A model generated the notes under the pieces. The model searched no databases. It worked only from the letters and a program-made list of their open reading frames with translations, and was not told the DNA's origin. This document shows positions 7,903-16,314 of a stretch of 44,242 nucleotides of DNA, piece by piece. Made by a program: the position numbers and the translations under genes. This stretch comes from CAZQXD01 sp964597315. GTDB lineage: Bacteria; Pseudomonadota; Gammaproteobacteria; Competibacterales; Competibacteraceae. The stretch is taken from the NCBI GenBank assembly GCA_964597315.1, contig CAZQXD010000034.1, positions 1-44,242 of the forward strand, written 5' to 3'. Position 1 is the first letter of the stretch, and each line of letters opens with the position of its first letter.

Positions 7903-9243
7903 ATGGAACACTATTTACAGCGCCTGCGACACGCGATCTGGGACCGGGACCTACACCAGGATAGCCCGCTGGTGCGGTGCCTGGTCTACATTGTGAGGCT
8001 GACCTATGGCATCTTCCTGAAATTCTCCGACGGCATCCTCACCCTACGGGCCATGAGCCTGGTCTACACGACTTTGCTGTCCCTAGTGCCCTTGTTGGCG
8101 GTGAGTTTCTCGGTGCTAAAAGCGTTTGGCGTACACAATCAGATCCAGCCTTTTTTGATGGAGTTTCTGCTGCCCCTGGGCCAGGAAGGGGTAGACATCG
8201 CCAATACCATCATCGGTTTCGTGGAGAACATCAAAGTCGGAGTGCTGGGGGCGGTGGGCATCGCATTTTTGTTCTACACGGTCATCTCCCTGGTGCAGAA
8301 AATCGAAGAAGCCCTCAACGCCATCTGGTGCGTGGAAAGCAGTCGTGGGGTGGGTCGGCGCTTCGCCGATTATCTCAGTGTCATTCTGATCGGGCCGGTG
8401 CTGATCTTCACCGCCGTGACCGTAGCCGCTTCGGTGCGCAACAGCGCCGCCGTGCAATGGCTGGCCAGCATCGAGCCTTTCGGCACGCTGATTGTCGTGG
8501 TCGGTAAACTGGCCCCTTGGTTCATGATGTTCGGCGCTTTCGCCTTCGTCTATGGTTTCGTGCCCAATACTCGGGTCAAGCCCTCTGCGGCCCTGGCGGG
8601 GGGGGTGTTCACGGGGGTGCTGTGGTTCACCATTGGCCGGGTGTTCGCCGCCTTCGTGGTGGACTCATCCAATTATTCGGCCATTTACTCCGGTTTTGCC
8701 GGGGTGGTGCTGTTCATGATCTGGCTGTACGTGGGCTGGTTGATCGTGTTGGTGGGCGCTCAGGTGTCTTTTTACTGGCAGCATCCTGATTTTCTGGACC
8801 CCGACGATGAAGAAACCCAACTCAGCCCCCACCAACGGGAGCGCTTGGGACTGGCCATCATGGCCTTGGTGGGTCATGCTCATTACTGGAATACGCCGCC
8901 CTGGACCCAAGAGGGCCTGGCCAACCGCCTGGCCTTGGCCCCGGAACCCCTAACCGAATTGCTGCGCCGCCTGGAACGGGCCGGGCTGCTGGTGGCCAGC
9001 GACGGCGTCCCACCGGCCTGGTACCCGGCCCGGGATATCGAGACCATCACCGTGCTGGAGGTATTGGACGCCATCCGCCGCGATCCAGACGAGCCGGACA
9101 AGCTCAAAGGCGAGCTGGGACCGGTGGGGCAACTGGTGGAGAGCCTTGACCAAGCGGCGGAATCAGCCCTGGATGGCCGCAGCATCAAAGACCTGGTGTT
9201 GTGCCTGAAAATGGACAGCCAATCCGGCGGCCAGGAAGCGTAG
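7903..9243 (+). CDS. YihY/BrkB-family inner membrane protein with C-terminal winged-helix-like tail
   Basis: The product is 446 residues from the ATG at 7903; a TTG 15 bases upstream is the alternative, and GGGAG sits unusually close to the ATG. Residues about 30-290 contain the YihY/BrkB domain, with roughly six membrane segments, LTLRAMSLVYTTLLSLVPLLA near the start and the FVPNTRVKPSAALAGG loop. The remaining 150 residues are soluble and predicted helical (NRLALAPEPLTELLRRLERAGLL), like a winged-helix element. The family was once called ribonuclease BN, but that activity belongs to another protein; the true function is unclear. A 7-bp terminator-like hairpin follows. Confidence 0.88.
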   Translation: MEHYLQRLRHAIWDRDLHQDSPLVRCLVYIVRLTYGIFLKFSDGILTLRAMSLVYTTLLSLVPLLAVSFSVLKAFGVHNQIQPFLMEFLLPLGQEGVDIANTIIGFVENIKVGVLGAVGIAFLFYTVISLVQKIEEALNAIWCVESSRGVGRRFADYLSVILIGPVLIFTAVTVAASVRNSAAVQWLASIEPFGTLIVVVGKLAPWFMMFGAFAFVYGFVPNTRVKPSAALAGGVFTGVLWFTIGRVFAAFVVDSSNYSAIYSGFAGVVLFMIWLYVGWLIVLVGAQVSFYWQHPDFLDPDDEETQLSPHQRERLGLAIMALVGHAHYWNTPPWTQEGLANRLALAPEPLTELLRRLERAGLLVASDGVPPAWYPARDIETITVLEVLDAIRRDPDEPDKLKGELGPVGQLVESLDQAAESALDGRSIKDLVLCLKMDSQSGGQEA

Positions 9244-9265
9244 CCGGTTCGGAGTCACCGGCTTT
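9242..9265 (+). terminator. Terminator-like hairpin after the YihY-type gene
   Basis: Perfect 7-bp arms AGCCGGT (9242-9248) and ACCGGCT (9257-9263) with an 8-base loop are followed by a short TTT. The left arm overlaps the stop codon by two bases. Confidence 0.5.
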
Positions 9266-9395
9266 AACCCGTCTCTTAAGCCTTGCCTGAGCCTCAATCA
9301 ACCCGGGGCCGAGGGGTGTAACGGTTTTAAATCAGTAGCGATAAAATACCCCTATGGCGGCGTATGCCGTCGGCGGCGTCACACGGGAAGCCTCT

Positions 9396-11450
9396 ATGCA
9401 CTCTTTTCATTCCATTTACGCCCATGGTTTTGTTCGGGTGGCTGTCTGCATTCCTTCTGTGCGGGTAGCCGATCCACAGCACAACGTAAGCCATATGCTC
9501 GGCCTAGCCCGGCGAGCCTCGGCGCTGAAGGCGGCGGTGGCCCTGTTCCCGGAGTTGAGTGTTTCCGCCTACAGCAACGAGGACCTGTTCCATCAAGACG
9601 CCCTGCTGGATGCCAGCGAAGCGGGTCTGGAGCAACTGGTCCGGGATAGCCGCGACCTGCTGCCGGTGCTGCTGGTGGGGATGCCTCTGCGCTTCGAGGG
9701 CAGGCTGTTCAACTGCGCCGTGGCCATCCACCAGGGCCGGATTCTGGGGGTGACGCCCAAGACCTACCTACCCAACTATCGGGAGTTCTACGAAAAGCGC
9801 CAGTTCACCTCCGGTTGCGCGGCTGTGAACCGGGAGGAACGGCTGCTAGGCCAAAAAGTCCCCTTCGGCTCGGACCTGATTTTCGACGCCGTTAACGTGG
9901 AGGACTTCGCGCTGCATATGGAAATCTGCGAGGACCTGTGGACCCCCATTCCCCCCAGCACCTACGCCGCCCTGGCCGGGGCCACGGTGCTGACCAATCT
10001 GTCGGCCTCCAATATCACCATCGGCAAGGCCCGGTTTCGCCGGGATTTGTGCGCCGCCCAGTCCGGGCGCTGCGTGGCGGCCTATCTGTACTCCGCCGCC
10101 GGTCCTGGGGAGTCCACCACCGATCTGGCCTGGGACGGTCATGCCCTGATCTACGAAAACGATGAGCTGCTGGCCGAATCCCAGCGGTTTTACGAACAAG
10201 AGCAGGTGATCGCCGCCGACATCGACCTGGAGCGCCTGGCCCAGGACCGGATGCGCCTGACCAGCTTCGGGGACGCGGTGCGTATCCACCGGGACCCGGT
10301 GCGGGCCATGCGCCGGGTTGAATTCCAGTTTGATCGGCCCACCGGGGACCTGCCTTTGTTGCGTCCAGTGGAGCGGTTTCCCTATGTGCCCACCGACGAA
10401 GCGGAGCGGGACGAACGCTGCTACGAAGCCTATAACATCCAGATTCACGGACTCATGAAGCGGCTGTCCAGTTCCGGCATCCACAAGCTGGTGATTGGTG
10501 TCTCGGGGGGACTGGATTCAACCCACGCTTTGATCGTGGCCGCTAAGACCATGGACCGGCTGGGCCTGCCCCGATCCCAAATCCTGTCCTATACCCTGCC
10601 GGGCTTCGCCACCAGCGCCAAGACCCTGGGCAATGCCCACGCTCTGATGGCGGCCCTGGAGGTCAGCGCCGCAGAACTGGATATCCGACCCTCCTGCATG
10701 CAGATGTTCAAGGACTTGGGCCACCCCTTCGCCGCAGAGCAGCCGGTTTATGACGTGACCTTCGAGAACGTCCAGGCCGGAGAGCGGACCTCCCACCTGT
10801 TCCGCCTGGCCAATCATCACGACGCTTTGGTGCTGGGCACCGGCGATCTCAGCGAACTGGCCCTGGGGTGGTGTACCTACGGCGTGGGGGACCATATGTC
10901 CCATTACAATGTCAACGCCTCGGTGCCCAAGACCCTGATCCAGCACTTGATCCGCTGGGTCATCGCCAGCGGCCAGTTCGACGCCGCCACGGGGCAAATT
11001 CTGCAAGCCATCGTGGATACGGAAATCTCTCCTGAACTGGTGCCCGACGACGGCGCTGGAGACGGCCCGGCCCAAAGCACCCAAGAGCGGATCGGTCCCT
11101 ATGAGCTACAGGATTTCAATATCTACTACGCCACCCGCTACGGTTTCCGGCCCAGCAAGATCGCCTTTCTAAGCCACAGCATCTGGAGCGACCGCACCCG
11201 GGGCCGCTGGCCCGACTCTCTGCCGTCGGAGCAGCACAATCAGTATGATCTGGCGACCATCAAACAGTGGTTGGGGGTGTTCTTGTGGCGGTTTTTCAAG
11301 ACCAGCCAGTTCAAACGGTCCTGCGTGCCCAACGCCCCCAAAGTCGGTTCGGGGGGGGCCCTGTCTCCCCGGGGGGACTGGCGGGCGCCCAGCGATTCGG
11401 AAGCCACGGTCTGGCTGGAGGAACTCAAGCGCAACGTGCCGGATAGCTGA
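9396..11450 (+). CDS. nadE: Glutamine-dependent NAD+ synthetase
   Basis: The product is 684 residues from the ATG at 9396, which has GGGAAG five bases upstream and gives the N terminus MHSFHSIYAHGFVRV typical of the family; an ATG at 9354 is in frame but less likely. The N-terminal nitrilase-type glutaminase domain carries the triad E53 (FPELS), K122 (PKTYLPNYREFYE) and C178 (EICEDLW). The C-terminal synthetase domain has the ATP pyrophosphatase loop SGGLDS (370-375). It makes NAD+ from nicotinic acid adenine dinucleotide, ATP and glutamine-derived ammonia. The length matches the two-domain family. It stands alone, followed by a GC hairpin. Confidence 0.96.
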   Translation: MHSFHSIYAHGFVRVAVCIPSVRVADPQHNVSHMLGLARRASALKAAVALFPELSVSAYSNEDLFHQDALLDASEAGLEQLVRDSRDLLPVLLVGMPLRFEGRLFNCAVAIHQGRILGVTPKTYLPNYREFYEKRQFTSGCAAVNREERLLGQKVPFGSDLIFDAVNVEDFALHMEICEDLWTPIPPSTYAALAGATVLTNLSASNITIGKARFRRDLCAAQSGRCVAAYLYSAAGPGESTTDLAWDGHALIYENDELLAESQRFYEQEQVIAADIDLERLAQDRMRLTSFGDAVRIHRDPVRAMRRVEFQFDRPTGDLPLLRPVERFPYVPTDEAERDERCYEAYNIQIHGLMKRLSSSGIHKLVIGVSGGLDSTHALIVAAKTMDRLGLPRSQILSYTLPGFATSAKTLGNAHALMAALEVSAAELDIRPSCMQMFKDLGHPFAAEQPVYDVTFENVQAGERTSHLFRLANHHDALVLGTGDLSELALGWCTYGVGDHMSHYNVNASVPKTLIQHLIRWVIASGQFDAATGQILQAIVDTEISPELVPDDGAGDGPAQSTQERIGPYELQDFNIYYATRYGFRPSKIAFLSHSIWSDRTRGRWPDSLPSEQHNQYDLATIKQWLGVFLWRFFKTSQFKRSCVPNAPKVGSGGALSPRGDWRAPSDSEATVWLEELKRNVPDS

Positions 11451-11464
11451 CGCATACCGCAAGC

Positions 11465-11485
11465 GCCCGCCCCCAGTGGGCGGGC
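11465..11485 (+). terminator. GC-rich hairpin after nadE
   Basis: Perfect 8-bp arms GCCCGCCC (11465-11472) and GGGCGGGC (11478-11485) with the loop CCAGT. No T-run follows. It is nearly the same element as at 3015-3035. Confidence 0.5.
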
Positions 11486-11608
11486 CATTCACTATCGGGG
11501 CGCTCGCCAGCCGCTCCCCTTCCTCAGCTCGCCCCGGTCGGGGCATCCACCCTGGTCTGATCAGCGTAGGCATGCTATGCCCATTGGAATAACAATAATC
11601 AGGCCACC

Positions 11609-13336
11609 GTGACCTTGAACGCCAGCCCCGCCGCGCCTACGGATTACCCCCTTGCCCAGCCCGCATATCTGGCGCTATTCCTCTTCGGCGCCGCCGTGAT
11701 CGTCCGAGTCGTGTGCCTGAGCCAATATCTGGACTCCCCCCTGCCCAACCACCCCGGAGTGGACCCCAGCTATTACACAGCCTGGGCCAGGCGCATCGTC
11801 GCCGGGCAGTGGCTGGGACCGGGCGTATTCGAACAGTCTCCGCTCTATGCCTATCTGCTGGCCGGCAGCTACGCCCTGTTTGGGGAACGGGCCTTGCCCA
11901 TGCTCCTGGCTCAGACCCTGGCCGGGGCGGTCAGCGCCGTGTTGGTCTACGCTTGTGGACGGCGGCTGCTATCCCCGGTCGCCGCCTGGCTGGCGGGGTT
12001 GGGCTATGGGTTCTACGGCCCGGCGGTGTTCTATGAGCTGCAACTCAATAAGACCTTTCTGGAGCCGCTGCTGGTGTTGTGGTTTCTCTACGGCGCTTTG
12101 CGCTACAGGGAAACCCGCCGCCTGGCCTGGCTGTTCCTGGCTGGCGTGGCGCTGGGGCTGGCGGCCCTGGTGCGGGAGAACCACCTGCTGCTGCTGCCGG
12201 TCCTGAGTGTATGGCTATGGCTCCTGGAGACCGGCCGCGCCCGGCTACGCTGGTTGATCCCCCTGTTGGCCGTATCCCTATGCCTGGCCCCGGCGCTTTT
12301 GCATAATCGTTTATCGGGGGGGGAATGGGTGCTGGTCACCGCCGCCGGCGGGGAGGCTTTTTACATGGGACAAGCGCCGGGGGCCGACGGCTATTACCGA
12401 CCGCCGGACTTTATGCTGGCCCGGGCCGGAAACGAACACGCCGATTTTCGCGACCAGGCCCGCCGTCATACCGGACAGGCGCTCACCCCCGGCGAAGTCT
12501 CCGCTTATTGGTTCGATCAGGGCTGGAAGGCCGTCATCGCCGATCCCTCGCGCATCCTCGGATTACTGATGACCAAAGGGCTGATTTTGCTGAAAGACTT
12601 CGAGGTTCCCGACAATGCCTCCTACCGGGTGGCCAGGGAGGAAATCCCCCTGCTGGCCCACCTGCCCAGCTTCGGTTGGATAGCCGCCCTGGGGATGTTG
12701 GGGCTGGTCCTGGCCTTGGGAGAGCCTCGGCGCTGGCTGCCGGTGCTGGGGGTGGTCGCCGCTTATCTGGCCGTGCTGCTGGTGTTTTATCACTTCGGGC
12801 GGTTTCGCTTGGGGCTGGCTCCGGTCTGGTGGCTGCTGGCCGCCCACGGCCTAGGCTGGCTAGCAGCCACCCAGCGGCGGCTGAGGGCGGGGGTCGTCGT
12901 GGTGGGGGTAGCGGCGCTGACCGCCTGGTCGTTTCTGCCCCGAGAGCCGGTGCGCTACACCATTAGCGACCTGGAGGTCCGGGCGGCCCTGGCCCTGGAT
13001 CGACACCAGCCCGAGGCCGCCATCGCCCTATTGAGCGAGGCCCTGGAACTGCGCCACCCGGCGGTTGGCCCGGCCAACGCAACCCGCCAATACCAGCGCG
13101 CCCGCGCCCATCAACAACTGGCCAGGGCCTTGTGCATGGCCGGGCGCTATGGGGAGGCCGCCTGGCAGTTTCGCGCGGTTCGGGACGTGGCCCTACGTCC
13201 AGGGGTGGTCCGGGAATTGTTGCGTTATCAACTGGTGGTGCTACAGCGGGGTGATTGCGCGCCGGGTTTGGCCCAGCCCGCGCTAAAGGCCGAGCGAAGC
13301 GCCACCCTAAATACCCTGGGGGAGTTGATCCCATGA
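11609..13336 (+). CDS. GT39/PMT-like membrane glycosyltransferase with TPR-like tail
   Basis: The product is 575 residues from a GTG at 11609; the ribosome site is weak. Residues about 15-440 are a polytopic membrane region of roughly ten or more segments. A first periplasmic loop carries DPSYYTAWARRIV and SPLYAYLLAGSY, as in dolichyl/undecaprenyl-phosphate-sugar-dependent GT39-like transferases. Residues about 455-575 are soluble and helical with TPR-like repeats (RHQPEAAIALLSEALEL, ARALCMAGRYGEAAWQF). The TGA overlaps the ATG of the GT2 gene (ATGA), so the two are coupled. A likely pair: the GT2 enzyme makes a polyprenyl-phosphate sugar and this enzyme transfers the sugar in the periplasm. 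The acceptor is unknown. Confidence 0.8.
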   Translation: MTLNASPAAPTDYPLAQPAYLALFLFGAAVIVRVVCLSQYLDSPLPNHPGVDPSYYTAWARRIVAGQWLGPGVFEQSPLYAYLLAGSYALFGERALPMLLAQTLAGAVSAVLVYACGRRLLSPVAAWLAGLGYGFYGPAVFYELQLNKTFLEPLLVLWFLYGALRYRETRRLAWLFLAGVALGLAALVRENHLLLLPVLSVWLWLLETGRARLRWLIPLLAVSLCLAPALLHNRLSGGEWVLVTAAGGEAFYMGQAPGADGYYRPPDFMLARAGNEHADFRDQARRHTGQALTPGEVSAYWFDQGWKAVIADPSRILGLLMTKGLILLKDFEVPDNASYRVAREEIPLLAHLPSFGWIAALGMLGLVLALGEPRRWLPVLGVVAAYLAVLLVFYHFGRFRLGLAPVWWLLAAHGLGWLAATQRRLRAGVVVVGVAALTAWSFLPREPVRYTISDLEVRAALALDRHQPEAAIALLSEALELRHPAVGPANATRQYQRARAHQQLARALCMAGRYGEAAWQFRAVRDVALRPGVVRELLRYQLVVLQRGDCAPGLAQPALKAERSATLNTLGELIP

Positions 13337-14091
13337 AGTTGTCGGTCGTCATTCCCTGCTATAACGAGGCCGCCACCCTGCGGGAGGTGATTCGCCGGGT
13401 GCGGGCCGCGCCGGTGGCCGACTTGGAGATCATCGTGGTGGACGACGGCTCCACCGACGGCTCCCGGGAGATTCTGCGAAACGAGCTGGAATCCCGGGTG
13501 AATCAGGTGATTTACCATGATCGCAACCGAGGCAAGGGCGCTGCCCTACGCTCCGGTTTCCAGGCGGCAACGGGCGCTGCGGTGATCGTGCAAGACGCTG
13601 ATTTGGAATATGACCCTCGGGACTATCCCCGGCTGCTGCGAGCCTTGCTGGAGGACGGGGCCGATGTAGTTTACGGCTCCCGGTTTCTGGGCGGCGAATC
13701 CCGGCGGGTGCTGTATTTCTGGCATATGGTGGGCAACCGTTTTTTGACCTTGCTCTCCAATATGTTCACCAATCTAAACCTGACCGATATGGAAACCTGC
13801 TACAAGCTGTGCCGCCGGGAGGTGATTCAATCCATCACGATTCAGGAGAACCGTTTCGGCGTAGAGCCGGAAATCACCGCCAAGCTGGCCCGGCGCGGCT
13901 ACGTGTTTTACGAAACTGGCATTGCCTACCATGGCCGCACCTACGAACAGGGAAAAAAAATCAGTTGGCGAGACGGGGTGCGGGCCATTTGGGTCATCCT
14001 CAAGTACAACACCTGGGGTCGGGAGAGGAATCTCCAGCTCCCCCGCCCAGCGCCGCCGTCCCGCGAGGTGGATCACCACCGCTCCAGATAA
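13333..14091 (+). CDS. GT2 family glycosyltransferase (dolichyl-phosphate-mannose-synthase-like)
   Basis: The product is 252 residues, starting at the ATG that overlaps the stop of the upstream membrane transferase. The N terminus (LSVVIPCYNEAATLREV), VVDDGSTDGS and the nucleotide-sugar/metal motif QDADLEYDP are characteristic of GT-A DPM1-like enzymes. GSRFLGGESRR and ETCYKLCRREV are also shared with that group. It lacks C-terminal membrane helices, so it is a soluble or peripheral cytosolic enzyme that would charge a polyprenyl phosphate. Its last 19 bases overlap the convergent flavin-oxidase-like gene. Confidence 0.92.
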   Translation: MKLSVVIPCYNEAATLREVIRRVRAAPVADLEIIVVDDGSTDGSREILRNELESRVNQVIYHDRNRGKGAALRSGFQAATGAAVIVQDADLEYDPRDYPRLLRALLEDGADVVYGSRFLGGESRRVLYFWHMVGNRFLTLLSNMFTNLNLTDMETCYKLCRREVIQSITIQENRFGVEPEITAKLARRGYVFYETGIAYHGRTYEQGKKISWRDGVRAIWVILKYNTWGRERNLQLPRPAPPSREVDHHRSR

Positions 14092-14723
14092 TCCGGGACC
14101 GGGATGCCTTCCCGCAGATCCGGCGCTGGCCGTGGCTCCCCCGTGGCCAGCCCCAAGGGCACCACTCCGGCCCACACCTCCAGTTCCAGGTCCTCGCCAT
14201 CGTCCTTGGGCGGGCCGTCGCGCAACTTGGCCGAGGCTTCGGTCAGGGGCAGTTCCAGCACCGTGGTGGCATTCAGCTCCTTACGATCCGCTGCCCGGGC
14301 GTCGTGGCCGCGCCCTGGGGTCAGATGCTCCACCAAGGCCAGCAGGGCAGCCCGCTTGGCGGTCTCGTCGGTGAGGAGCCGGGTCTTGCCGAACACCACC
14401 ACCGAGCGGTAGTTCATGGAGTGATGGAACTGGGAGCGGGCCAGCACCAGACCGTCTAACAGGGTGACGGTGACGCACACCGACGCCCCCGCAGCCAGCA
14501 CCTTGAGCATCCGGCTGGCCACCGCGCCGTGGAGCAGCAGGCGCTCCCCGTCCCGGGCATAAGCGGTGGGGATCACATAGGGCTGGCCTTCCACCACAAA
14601 GCCCACATGGCAGACCTTGGCCTCGTCGAGGATGGCATGGATCAACTCCCGTTCGTAATGTCCCCGGTTCTTGATGCGGCGCACTCTAGAACGGTCGGTG
14701 GGGGGATAGGTGGCATCGGTCAT
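14073..14723 (-). CDS. Pyridoxamine 5'-phosphate oxidase-fold (FMN-binding) protein
   Basis: The product is 216 residues from the ATG at 14723. It has the split-barrel FMN-binding pattern of the Pyridox_ox_2 type: HAILDEAKVCHVGFVVEGQPYVIPTAY, LLLHGAVASRML, CVTVTLLDGLVLARS and HHSMNYRSVVVFGK. Members are often annotated as flavin-nucleotide-binding or nitroimidazole-resistance-like proteins rather than true PNP oxidases. It is divergent from a MocR-type PLP regulator, 107 bases away, with dyads between, so the regulator probably controls it and vitamin B6 metabolism is the likely context (inference). Confidence 0.85.
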   Translation of the reverse strand: MTDATYPPTDRSRVRRIKNRGHYERELIHAILDEAKVCHVGFVVEGQPYVIPTAYARDGERLLLHGAVASRMLKVLAAGASVCVTVTLLDGLVLARSQFHHSMNYRSVVVFGKTRLLTDETAKRAALLALVEHLTPGRGHDARAADRKELNATTVLELPLTEASAKLRDGPPKDDGEDLELEVWAGVVPLGLATGEPRPAPDLREGIPVPDYLERW

Positions 14724-14740
14724 GGGGGTCTCCTGATGGC

Positions 14741-14793
14741 AATAGGGATAGCCCCTATTCTGGCGAGAATTGGAACCTGGTAAAGTACCAATT
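14741..14793. promoter_or_regulatory. Dyads between the MocR gene and the flavin-oxidase-like gene
   Basis: There are two nearby inverted repeats. The first is AATAGGG (14741-14747) with CCCTATT (14753-14759). The second is TGGTA (14778-14782) with TACCA (14786-14790), nested in AATTGG (14768-14773) and CCAATT (14788-14793). MocR regulators bind such arrays in shared promoters, so these are operator candidates. Confidence 0.45.
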
Positions 14794-14830
14794 TTATATC
14801 ATTTAATAGAGCCATTATCGGAGCCGGACC

Positions 14831-16285
14831 ATGTGGACCCGCTTGGACGGACAAGGCCCCTTATATCTGCAACTGTACCGCGCCCTGCGTCGGGCCATCC
14901 TGGAGGGGGAGCTGACCCCCGGCGCCCGCCTGCCCGCCAGCCGAACCCTGGCCGGTGACCTGGGCCTGTCCCGCAACGTGGTGCTGCTGGCCTACGAGCA
15001 GTTGCTGGCGGAGGGCTATGTGAATGGCCGGACGGGGTCGGGCACCTTCGTGGCTCCTAGCCTGCCGGAGCTATCCCCTGCCGTGGCCACGGTGTCCCAC
15101 CCGCCGGTCCTGGCGCCGCCCCGCTTATCCAGCTTCGGCCGCCAAGCGGTGGCCTTGTGGCGTCCCTACGCCCTGGACCTGGCCGCCCCCCAGCCCCGCT
15201 ATGATTTTCGCTATGGCGTGGTGACCATAGACACCCGCGCCCTGGCCCAATGGCGGAAGCTGGCCGCCCGGCGGGCCGTCCGACCGGTTCCGGGCTACGG
15301 TTCCCCCCAGGGTCTATTGGCCCTGCGGGAGGCCATCGCCGACTATGCCCGTCGCCAGCGGGGCTGCGTCTGCGCCCCGGAGCGGATCGTGGTGGTCAAC
15401 GGCTCCCAGCAGGCCCTGGACCTGATCGCCCGGCTCTTGGTGGAGCCTGGAGACCGGGTGGTGGTGGAGGAACCGGGCTACCGGGGCGCCCGCCACGCCT
15501 TGCTGGGGGCGGGGGCGGTGTTGGTCCCGGCGCCGGTGGACGGGGAAGGCATGGCTTTGGAACTGGCCGGGTCGGCGGCGGCCGGGGCGCGGCTGGCCTA
15601 TGTCACCCCCTCCCATCAGTTCCCCACCGGCGCCGTGCTGTCCTTGTCCCGACGGCTGGCCCTGCTGGAGTGGGCGCGGGCCAATGACGCCTTTGTGGTA
15701 GAGGACGATTACGATAGCGAATTCCGCTACCAAGGCCGACCCGTGGAAGCGGTCCAAGGGCTGGACCGGGACGGCCTCACCGTGTACGTGGGCACCTTCT
15801 CCAAGGTGCTGTTCCCGTCTCTACGCCTGGGGTATCTGATCCTGCCCGAGTCGCTCGTGGAACCCTTCGCCGCTGCCAAGTGGCTGGCCGACCGCCACGC
15901 CCCGCTGCTGGAACAGGGGGTGTTGGCGGCGTTTATCGCCGAGGGTCATTTCGAGCGGCATCTGCGGCGGATGCGGACCCTGTACGGGGCGCGGCGGGAG
16001 GCCTTGCTGGCGGCCCTGGGCGAATATTTCGGTCAGCGCGTGGAGGTCACCGGCACCCGGGCCGGCATCCACCTGCTGGCCTGGCTGCGGGAACTGCCCC
16101 CGGACCGTCTGCCGGCCTTGGTCCGGGCGGCCCTGGAGCAGGACCTGGGGGTGTATCCGGTCAACCCCCTGTACCTGGACCCGCCGCCCCGGTCGGGACT
16201 GCTGCTGGGCTACGGAGCCTTGGAGCCGGAGGCGATCCGGGAGGGGGTGGTGCGGCTGGCGAAAGTGGCCGGGGCTTGGCTCTGA
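14831..16285 (+). CDS. MocR-family (GntR HTH + aminotransferase-like) transcriptional regulator, PdxR-like
   Basis: The product is 484 residues, the typical MocR length. Residues 1-75 are a GntR winged helix (PLYLQLYRALRRAILEGEL, LPASRTLAGDLGLSRNVV). Residues 110-484 are a fold-type I aminotransferase-like domain that keeps the PLP lysine K325 (GTFSKVLFPSLRLGYL) and the EDDYDSEFRY motif. Such proteins sense PLP and usually regulate a divergent gene; here that is the flavin-oxidase-like gene. The start at 14831 gives the canonical N terminus, although its ribosome site is weak. It is convergent with the RiPP operon and separated from it by a short hairpin. Confidence 0.92.
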   Translation: MWTRLDGQGPLYLQLYRALRRAILEGELTPGARLPASRTLAGDLGLSRNVVLLAYEQLLAEGYVNGRTGSGTFVAPSLPELSPAVATVSHPPVLAPPRLSSFGRQAVALWRPYALDLAAPQPRYDFRYGVVTIDTRALAQWRKLAARRAVRPVPGYGSPQGLLALREAIADYARRQRGCVCAPERIVVVNGSQQALDLIARLLVEPGDRVVVEEPGYRGARHALLGAGAVLVPAPVDGEGMALELAGSAAAGARLAYVTPSHQFPTGAVLSLSRRLALLEWARANDAFVVEDDYDSEFRYQGRPVEAVQGLDRDGLTVYVGTFSKVLFPSLRLGYLILPESLVEPFAAAKWLADRHAPLLEQGVLAAFIAEGHFERHLRRMRTLYGARREALLAALGEYFGQRVEVTGTRAGIHLLAWLRELPPDRLPALVRAALEQDLGVYPVNPLYLDPPPRSGLLLGYGALEPEAIREGVVRLAKVAGAWL

Positions 16286-16300
16286 ACCGGGCCGCCCGGT
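16286..16300. terminator. Short hairpin between convergent genes
   Basis: The 15-base palindrome ACCGGGC-C-GCCCGGT follows the MocR stop directly and precedes the end of the M61-like gene. It has no T-run. It may terminate transcription from both sides. Confidence 0.35.
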
Positions 16301-16314
16301 CCCCGTGACCTGGG

